Position numbers and translations under genes: made by a program
Notes under the pieces: model-generated
Database searches by the model: none
The model's input: only the letters and a program-made list of their open reading frames with translations
Told to the model about the DNA's origin: nothing
Part shown: positions 58,535-64,000 of the stretch, one piece after another
Layout of the letters: every line of letters begins with the position of its first letter
Numbering within the stretch: the stretch's first letter is position 1
Assembly (NCBI RefSeq): GCF_009497775.1
Contig: NZ_CP031012.1
Coordinates: 744,001-808,000, forward strand
Direction: 5' to 3'
From: Alcaligenes faecalis
GTDB taxonomy: Bacteria; Pseudomonadota; Gammaproteobacteria; Burkholderiales; Burkholderiaceae_B
Length of the DNA: 64,000 nucleotides

Positions 58535-60276
58535 GATTGCACTGGAAACCGGCTTTGTTGTCGGCTGCCTTGACCCTGGCCTTGGCGCTACCTGCGCATG
58601 CTAGGGAAGTAGCCAGCCAGCATTTGAATCCGGAAGCCGCCAGCAGTGTCATGCAGCGTGACAAACTGCTCACCCGGAAAAGCATGGTGGTGACGGCGCA
58701 TCCTTTGGCGACACAGGCTGGTTTGCGCATTCTGGATCAGGGAGGCAGTGCGGTGGATGCGGCTATTGCCGCCCAACTGGTGCTGGGGCTGGTCGAACCA
58801 CAGTCCTCCGGGATTGGCGGTGGCGGCTTCTTACTGATGTTCCAGCCCAGGACCGGCCTGATGAGCTATGACGGGCGGGAAACTGTGCCTGCGGCCAGCA
58901 GTCTGAATCGATTCGAGCTGGACGGTAAAACCATGTCCTTCAAGCAGGCGGTCAATAGTGGTCGTTCGGTAGGTGTGCCGGGTTTATTGCGCGCGCTGGA
59001 GTTGATGCATAAAGACGGAGGCGTGCTGCCTTGGGCGAACTTGTTTGATCCGGCGATTGAGCTGGCCGAGGTCGGCTTTGAAGTCAGCCCGCGTCTGAAT
59101 ACCTTGATTGCTGATAATCCTGAGCTGGCAGAAAAGGCCGCTACACGGGACTATTTTCTGGACGAACAGGGCAAGCCCTGGCCAGTCGGCCATCGTTTGC
59201 AGAACAAGGAGTACGCGCAGGTGCTGCGCCTTTTGGCCAGACAGGGCGCACAGGCTTTTTATCAAGGTGAACTTGCCCAGGATATGGTGGCCGCCGTTGC
59301 AGCCGATCCGATTGCGGGCGATCTGGCGGTGTCCGATTTGACGCAATACCGTGCGCTGCGTCGCGAACCCCTCTGTATGGACTGGCAGCAAGTGGCGCTC
59401 TGTGGCATGGCGCCACCCAGCTCGGGTGCCATCAGTGTGATGCAGATGCTGGGTATCTTGCAGCACACGCCCATTGCTGATGCGAAGCCGCAATCTGTGG
59501 AAGCGATTCATTATTTCTCTGAAGCGGGGCGCTTGGCTTTTGCGGATCGGGATGCCTGGGTGGCTGACCCGGCGTTTGTGCCTGTGCCACAGCAGGCTTT
59601 GCTGGCTCCGGAGTATCTGAAATCCCGCGCCGCCTTGATTCAGCCAGACCGATCCATGGAGCACGCCCAACCGGGCAAGCCCTTGGCTGACTCACAAGCC
59701 GCAAGCGACAACACGCCCGAGCTGCCTTCCACCACGCATCTGTCCGTGGCGGATGCCAAGGGGCAGGTGGTGTCCATGACCACGTCGGTAGAGTCTGCTT
59801 TTGGCAGCAAGATCATGGTGCATGGTTTCCTGCTGAACAATCAGCTGACGGATTTTGCCTTGAGTCCCAAGGACGAGATGGGACGCCTGTCCGTGAATCG
59901 GGTGGAGCCCGGCAAGCGTCCACGTAGTTCCATGGCACCGATGATGGTGATGCAGGATGGTCGCCCTGTAATTGCCTTGGGCTCACCCGGAGGCAGTGCC
60001 ATCATTCCTTACGTGGCTCAGGCCCTGACCGGCATGTTGATGTGGAATCTGGATGCGCAAGAAGCTGTCAGCCTGCCACATTACGGTAGTCGCAATTGGG
60101 CGACCGAGCTGGAGGCAGGAACCGCAGTGACGGAGCAGGCACAGGCTTTAAGGGCGATGGGGCACGAGGTACGTGAGCAGCCCTTTCCCAGCGGTACGCA
60201 TGTGATTCGCTGGACCCAGGAAGGACTGGAGGCCGGGGTAGACCCACGACGTGAAGGTTTGGCGTTAGGGCAATAA
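58531..60276 (+). CDS. ggt: Gamma-glutamyltransferase (periplasmic)
   Basis: 581 aa. A signal peptide ends after AHA (residue 24). Self-cleaving Ntn hydrolase: the nucleophile is T401 in STTHLSV, and R116 in YDGRETVP fits the glutamate-binding Arg. It degrades glutathione and other gamma-glutamyl compounds. The GSPGGSAI motif (oxyanion hole) is present near residue 490. The length fits the family. Confidence 0.94.
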   Translation: MRLHWKPALLSAALTLALALPAHAREVASQHLNPEAASSVMQRDKLLTRKSMVVTAHPLATQAGLRILDQGGSAVDAAIAAQLVLGLVEPQSSGIGGGGFLLMFQPRTGLMSYDGRETVPAASSLNRFELDGKTMSFKQAVNSGRSVGVPGLLRALELMHKDGGVLPWANLFDPAIELAEVGFEVSPRLNTLIADNPELAEKAATRDYFLDEQGKPWPVGHRLQNKEYAQVLRLLARQGAQAFYQGELAQDMVAAVAADPIAGDLAVSDLTQYRALRREPLCMDWQQVALCGMAPPSSGAISVMQMLGILQHTPIADAKPQSVEAIHYFSEAGRLAFADRDAWVADPAFVPVPQQALLAPEYLKSRAALIQPDRSMEHAQPGKPLADSQAASDNTPELPSTTHLSVADAKGQVVSMTTSVESAFGSKIMVHGFLLNNQLTDFALSPKDEMGRLSVNRVEPGKRPRSSMAPMMVMQDGRPVIALGSPGGSAIIPYVAQALTGMLMWNLDAQEAVSLPHYGSRNWATELEAGTAVTEQAQALRAMGHEVREQPFPSGTHVIRWTQEGLEAGVDPRREGLALGQ

Positions 60277-60513
60277 GCAGAGCTTGTAGCCGTGTACCGA
60301 GGTACACATTGGTCTTGCCTACGAGACATGCTGCAAGCGCATGGTGGACTTGGGTAAGCCGTCAGCATTCGGAAGAGGCTGTTGGCGATTTGAAGCAGCT
60401 ACTCGTTGGGGATTGGCAGAGACAGCAGCCGATGGCTGGCAGACACTGGTAGAGCTAATTGCCAAGTAGCTAACAGGCTCAGCTTGTCTAGCTTCTGAAA
60501 AAAGGCGGCCAGT
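60277..60513. other. Gene-free stretch with a possible coding remnant
   Basis: No gene is supported between ggt and the next terminator. A 42-codon frame (60341-60469, plus strand), ending in WGLAETAADGWQTLVELIAK, looks protein-like and its frame is open another 15 codons upstream without an ATG. It may be the tail of a lost gene. Confidence 0.3.
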
Positions 60514-60563
60514 AAAAAGCCCTCAATGCTGTGGATATAGATCCACGCCTTGAGGGCTTTTTT
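60514..60563. terminator. Bidirectional terminator between ggt and purU
   Basis: 13-bp perfect stem (60514-60526, 60550-60562) around a long loop that contains another short hairpin; T-run on the plus strand and A-run on the left arm giving T on the minus strand. Confidence 0.85.
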
Positions 60564-60592
60564 AGGTCTTGAGACAGACCTGATTCTGTCGC

Positions 60593-61441
60593 TTAGCGGA
60601 ACACCACAGTGCGCTGATCGTTCAGCAAGATGCGATGTTCAACGTGGGCGCGCACGGCACGGGCCAGAACCAGAGACTCTACATCGCTACCGATTTGGGT
60701 CAGCTCAGCTGGGCTGACCGAGTGGGTGACGTGTTCCACGTCCTGCTCAATGATCGGGCCTTCGTCCAGATCAGCCGTCACGTAGTGGGCGGTGGCACCA
60801 ATAATCTTCACACCGCGAGCATGTGCCTGGTGGTAGGGGCGTGCACCCTTGAAGCTGGGCAGGAAGCTGTGGTGAATATTGATCGCGCGGCCAGACAGGG
60901 ACTGGCACAGATTGGTGGACAGAATCTGCATGTAGCGGGCCAGCACAACCAGATCAATCTTCAGATCACGAGCCAGGTCGATGATTTGCTGCTCTTGCTC
61001 GGGGCGAGTTTCCGGTGTCACGGGCAGGTGATGAAAAGGAATGCCGTAAGAAGAAGCCAGACCGGCGTGGTCGGTATGGTTGGAGGCAACGGCAGCAATT
61101 TCCACCGGCAGTTGGCCGCTATGGGCGCGGAACAGCAGATCGTTCAGGCAGTGGCCTTGGCGGCTGACCAGGATCAGCAGGCGAGCTTTGCGCTGGGCGT
61201 CATAAATATTGGCGTCCATGCTGAATTTTTCAGCAATGGGGGCGAAGCTGGTTTGCAGCGCGTTCACATCCTGCTTTTCGGGCAGGGAAAACTGGATGCG
61301 CAGGAAAAAGCGGTTGGTGGCGGCGTCGCCAAACTGCTGTGCCTCAAGAATGTTGCCGTTCTGCTCAAGCAGCCAGCCCGATACGTTGTGGACAATGCCG
61401 GTACGATCCGGGCAGGATAGGGTCAAGATGTAATCGTTCAT
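60593..61441 (-). CDS. purU: Formyltetrahydrofolate deformylase
   Basis: 282 aa from the ATG at 61441. Hydrolyses 10-formyl-THF to formate and THF. An N-terminal ACT domain (ILTLSCPDRTGIVHNVSGWLLEQNG) is followed by the formyltransferase-like domain with HHSFLPSFKGARPYHQA. The frame is open to 61513, but that part is not conserved. It lies 31 bp after the FAD oxidoreductase. Confidence 0.95.
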   Translation of the reverse strand: MNDYILTLSCPDRTGIVHNVSGWLLEQNGNILEAQQFGDAATNRFFLRIQFSLPEKQDVNALQTSFAPIAEKFSMDANIYDAQRKARLLILVSRQGHCLNDLLFRAHSGQLPVEIAAVASNHTDHAGLASSYGIPFHHLPVTPETRPEQEQQIIDLARDLKIDLVVLARYMQILSTNLCQSLSGRAINIHHSFLPSFKGARPYHQAHARGVKIIGATAHYVTADLDEGPIIEQDVEHVTHSVSPAELTQIGSDVESLVLARAVRAHVEHRILLNDQRTVVFR

Positions 61442-61472
61442 CGACAGTATTGTAAAGATTTCAGAAAAGTTT

Positions 61473-62588
61473 TTAAGCTGCCTGGGCCAGGGTTTCTTGG
61501 CTGTGTTGTGCAATCGCTAAACACGCGGTCAGGCCGGGGGATTCGATGCCGAACAGATTCAGCAGTCCGGGTATGCCGTGCTCGGCGGGACCCGAAAAGA
61601 CAAAGTCGGCAGCCGCATGGCCTGCGGGCACAATTTTAGGCCGGATACCGCTATAGGCGGGGTTCAGGCTGTTATCGGGCAAAGCGGGCCAGTACTCGCG
61701 CACGGCGGCGTAAAAAGATTGGCCTCGCTGCGGGTCCATATCGTAGTTCTCGTCCAGTACCCATTCCGTATCCGGGCCAAAGCGGGCTTGGCCGGCCAGG
61801 TCCAGCGTCAGATGCACACCCAGCCCGGCTTTATTGGGCATGGGGTAGATCAGGTGCTTGAAGGGGGAACGGCCTGCCAAAGAGAAATAGCTGCCTTTGC
61901 ACAGATAGGCGTTCGGGATATGGCTGGCATCCAGCCCGTCGATCTGGCGTGCAGCGGCGACAGCACCCAAACCGGCGGCATTGATCAGGTGGGTGGTCGT
62001 CAGGCTGAAAGGTTCTGCTCCACCGACGTGGACCTCAAAACCTTGTCCGGGCAGAACACGCGCACTGACAAAGGGCGTATTGAAGACCAGCTGGGCACCG
62101 TGGTTCTCTGCATCGCCTTGCAGGGCCAGCATCAGGGCATGGGTATCCACAATCCCGGTGGAAGGCGAGAGCAGGGCTGCGCTGCAATTCAAGGCCGGCT
62201 CCAGAGCCTGGGCTTGAGCGGCATCCAGCCACTGCAAATCGTTCACACCACAAGCGCGCGCCTGGGCCTGCAACTTCAGCAGGTCGGCTTCCTGTTCGGG
62301 CGTGGTCGCCACAATCAGCTTGCCGCAACGGGCGTGGTCGACATGGTGTTCCTGACAGTAGTCATACAGCCGGGCTTTGCCTTCTACGCACAAGCGGGCC
62401 TTCAGGCTGCCCGGCGTGTAGTAAATGCCCGCGTGTATGACTTCGGAGTTGCGTGAACTGACGCCATTGCCGATGCTGGCGGTTTGCTCGATCAGCAGAA
62501 CCTCCATGCCTTGCTGGGCCATTTGTCGGGCGCAGGCCAAGCCCACGACCCCCGCTCCCAGCACTATGCAATCGACATCGTTTGCCAT
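61473..62588 (-). CDS. FAD-dependent oxidoreductase (L-2-hydroxyglutarate oxidase-like)
   Basis: 371 aa DAO-family flavoprotein. [18 protein letters not shown] is the FAD Rossmann loop, and [21 protein letters not shown] is the typical flavin-contact segment of the L2HGDH/LhgO group. The product could be 2-oxoglutarate; a glutarate link to gcdH nearby is attractive but unproven. Followed by purU. Confidence 0.85.
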   Translation of the reverse strand: MANDVDCIVLGAGVVGLACARQMAQQGMEVLLIEQTASIGNGVSSRNSEVIHAGIYYTPGSLKARLCVEGKARLYDYCQEHHVDHARCGKLIVATTPEQEADLLKLQAQARACGVNDLQWLDAAQAQALEPALNCSAALLSPSTGIVDTHALMLALQGDAENHGAQLVFNTPFVSARVLPGQGFEVHVGGAEPFSLTTTHLINAAGLGAVAAARQIDGLDASHIPNAYLCKGSYFSLAGRSPFKHLIYPMPNKAGLGVHLTLDLAGQARFGPDTEWVLDENYDMDPQRGQSFYAAVREYWPALPDNSLNPAYSGIRPKIVPAGHAAADFVFSGPAEHGIPGLLNLFGIESPGLTACLAIAQHSQETLAQAA

Positions 62589-62676
62589 GAATCAGGACCT
62601 TATCGGCGCGTTGGAGCAAAAGGCGTAGTGTACTCCCGCCATGCAGTCGTCGTCAGGGGCGCGTTGCAACACCCCG

Positions 62677-63189
62677 TCACGCCAGGGAAGGAGTCAGGTC
62701 AAAGTCGCCCGCATGGTAGATCAGGGGCTGGTGGGCGCTGCGTTCGCAGTGGGTGACTTCACCGATAAAGATCAGGTGGTCGCCTGCCTCATGCACGGCA
62801 TAAGGCTTGCATTCGAACCAGGCACTGCAACGCTCGTCGTCCAGCATCAGCAAGCCATGCGGAGAGCGTTTGGTGGGGTGATCGAGAAAGCGCTCGGCCT
62901 GGTCGCCCCAGGCAAAGCGCTTGGCCAGCGATAGCTGACTGGCTCCCAACACGTGAATCACATAGCCTTCGCCGTCCACAAAGTGGGGCAGGGACTGGGA
63001 ACGCTTGGCCAGCGACCACAGCACCAGAGGCGGGTCCAGGGAAACAGAGTTAAAGGAACTGACGGTCAGGCCAATGGCCTGATCCGGATGGTCTTTGTTG
63101 GATCCGGTCACGACCGTCACGCCAGTGGCGAAACGGCCCAGTGCCGAACGGAAGAAGTCGCTATCGAAGGTAGAAGAAAAAACAGTCAT
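62677..63189 (-). CDS. Flavin reductase-like (DIM6/NTAB) FMN-binding protein
   Basis: 170 aa from the ATG at 63189. FRSALGRFATGVTVVTG and ASPFLSVSFNPPLV-like residues (TVSSFNSVSLDPPLVLWSLAKRS) mark the split-barrel FMN fold. Such reductases supply reduced flavin to monooxygenases; none is adjacent. The frame extends to 63219 with a non-conserved start. Between lhgO-like and pdxH on the same strand. Confidence 0.9.
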   Translation of the reverse strand: MTVFSSTFDSDFFRSALGRFATGVTVVTGSNKDHPDQAIGLTVSSFNSVSLDPPLVLWSLAKRSQSLPHFVDGEGYVIHVLGASQLSLAKRFAWGDQAERFLDHPTKRSPHGLLMLDDERCSAWFECKPYAVHEAGDHLIFIGEVTHCERSAHQPLIYHAGDFDLTPSLA

Positions 63190-63228
63190 TGCATCAAGTC
63201 TGAGGGCAGGCGTCCCCAAGGGAACGTC

Positions 63229-63861
63229 TTAAGGAGCCAGTCGGCTCACCTGCCAGTCAGATGGGTCCTTGCGGTCGAACACCAGCCTGTCGTGCAGGCG
63301 CGAGGCACGGCCTTGCCAGAATTCGACGTGGTCAGGAGTCAGTCGGAAGCCACCCCAGTGTTCAGGGCGGGCGGGATGTTCACCTAAGCTTTCAGTGTAC
63401 TGCTTGGTACGGGCATCCAGCTCTGCGCGGCTGATGGGTTGGCTTTGCGGCGAGGCCCAGGCACCAATGCGCGAGCCCAGAGGACGGCTGTGAAAGTATT
63501 CGTCGGACTCGGCCGCACTGATGCGGCTGATGCGGCCTTCAAAGCGCACCTGGCGCTGCATGGAGGACCAGAAAAAAGACAGGCTGGCCCAGGGGTTGTG
63601 GTCCAGATCCGTGCCCTTGCGAGACTGGTAGTTCGTAAAGAATACCAGGCCCTGTTCGTCGTAACCCTTGAGCAGGACAACGCGCGCCGATGGGCGGCCT
63701 TCTGGGTTCACGGTGGCCAGCGTCATCGCCGTGGGTTCGACTTCCTTCAGTTCAATCGCCTGATCCAGCCAGCGTTGGAATTGCTGGCGGGGATCGGCAC
63801 AGAGTTCGTTTTCGCTCAGGGAAAAGCGTTCGTATTCGTTACGCAAATCGGCAAGGGACAT
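63229..63861 (-). CDS. pdxH: Pyridoxamine 5'-phosphate oxidase
   Basis: 210 aa, makes pyridoxal 5'-phosphate using [38 protein letters not shown] and the C-terminal [10 protein letters not shown]...WQVSRLAP are family signatures. It starts 9 bp after the stop of the next upstream gene, so the two are probably co-transcribed. Confidence 0.96.
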   Translation of the reverse strand: MSLADLRNEYERFSLSENELCADPRQQFQRWLDQAIELKEVEPTAMTLATVNPEGRPSARVVLLKGYDEQGLVFFTNYQSRKGTDLDHNPWASLSFFWSSMQRQVRFEGRISRISAAESDEYFHSRPLGSRIGAWASPQSQPISRAELDARTKQYTESLGEHPARPEHWGGFRLTPDHVEFWQGRASRLHDRLVFDRKDPSDWQVSRLAP

Positions 63862-63870
63862 GGGGCGCTC

Positions 63871-64000
63871 TCAGGCTTGTTGAGGATTAAGCAGTGCAGT
63901 CTGGCTCTGTAGTAATTGAACCACTGATTGCAGGCGTTTATCCAGAATTTTAGAGCGTTGCAGCGCCGAGGCGGTTTCCATGACGTATTCGATGCAAGGG
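63871..64000 (-). CDS. C-terminus of an unidentified gene (cut by window edge)
   Basis: An open minus-strand frame ends in TGA at 63871 and encodes at least 42 residues rich in Gln, Leu and Ser (METASALQRSKILDKRLQSV), probably helical. It would be co-transcribed with pdxH. The rest lies beyond the window; no family can be named. Confidence 0.55.
   Translation of the reverse strand, partial: PCIEYVMETASALQRSKILDKRLQSVVQLLQSQTALLNPQQA

Overview
This window looks like chromosome of a beta-proteobacterium of the order Burkholderiales, family Alcaligenaceae, most likely Alcaligenes or a close relative. That is inference from gene content and order (miaB-phoH-ybeY-corC-lnt, queA-tgt-yajC-secD-secF, tkt-gap-pgk, fba-purC-purE-purK-sua5, ubiD, rsmE), the GC-rich third positions and a GC-rich interspersed repeat at 55.2-55.5 kb. 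I saw no rRNA, tRNA, insertion sequence, prophage or CRISPR array.

Layout. 1-7 kb: the 3' part of a GGDEF-EAL gene faces a minus-strand tRNA/rRNA/envelope maintenance operon. 7.1-8.1 kb: a small ParD-like ribbon-helix-helix gene overlaps a type I methionine aminopeptidase gene, behind a palindrome that covers a promoter. 8.1-8.7 kb: non-coding, with a 286-bp nested inverted repeat. 8.7-14.3 kb: minus-strand queuosine/Sec operon. 14.4-18.8 kb: dacB, upp, an unknown exported protein and a YqjD/YqjE/YqjK-like membrane-stress trio. 19-30 kb: the main accessory block. It holds a LysR regulator, a heptanucleotide tandem repeat, a six-gene catabolic operon (CntA/GbcA-like Rieske oxygenase, its flavin/2Fe-2S reductase, an NAD-dependent SDR, an unknown protein, a DUF1116/AllG-like protein and an amidase), a small membrane protein, an MHS-family transporter and a divergent LysR regulator with an apparent operator.

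30-40 kb: glyoxalase, ubiD, lytic transglycosylase, aminotransferase, a degenerate FAD-oxidase-like gene, maeB, patatin-like lipase, orphan barstar-like gene and rsmE. 40-54 kb: central carbon genes tkt-gap-pgk and fba with purC-purE-purK and sua5, separated by a block with an orphan HicB-like gene, two SDRs, an aldehyde dehydrogenase and mog. 54-64 kb: hydrolase, a triple 74-bp repeat that is also a triple terminator, MaoC-like hydratase, glutaryl-CoA dehydrogenase with divergent LysR-ggt, purU, an FAD oxidoreductase, flavin reductase, pdxH and a cut-off gene.

Best candidates for something undescribed: the Rieske/DUF1116/amidase operon (20.4-26.6 kb), whose substrate I cannot name but whose oxygenase has the Glu bridging residue of the quaternary-amine oxygenases; the ParD-like/methionine aminopeptidase module; and the nested palindrome at 8.34-8.63 kb.
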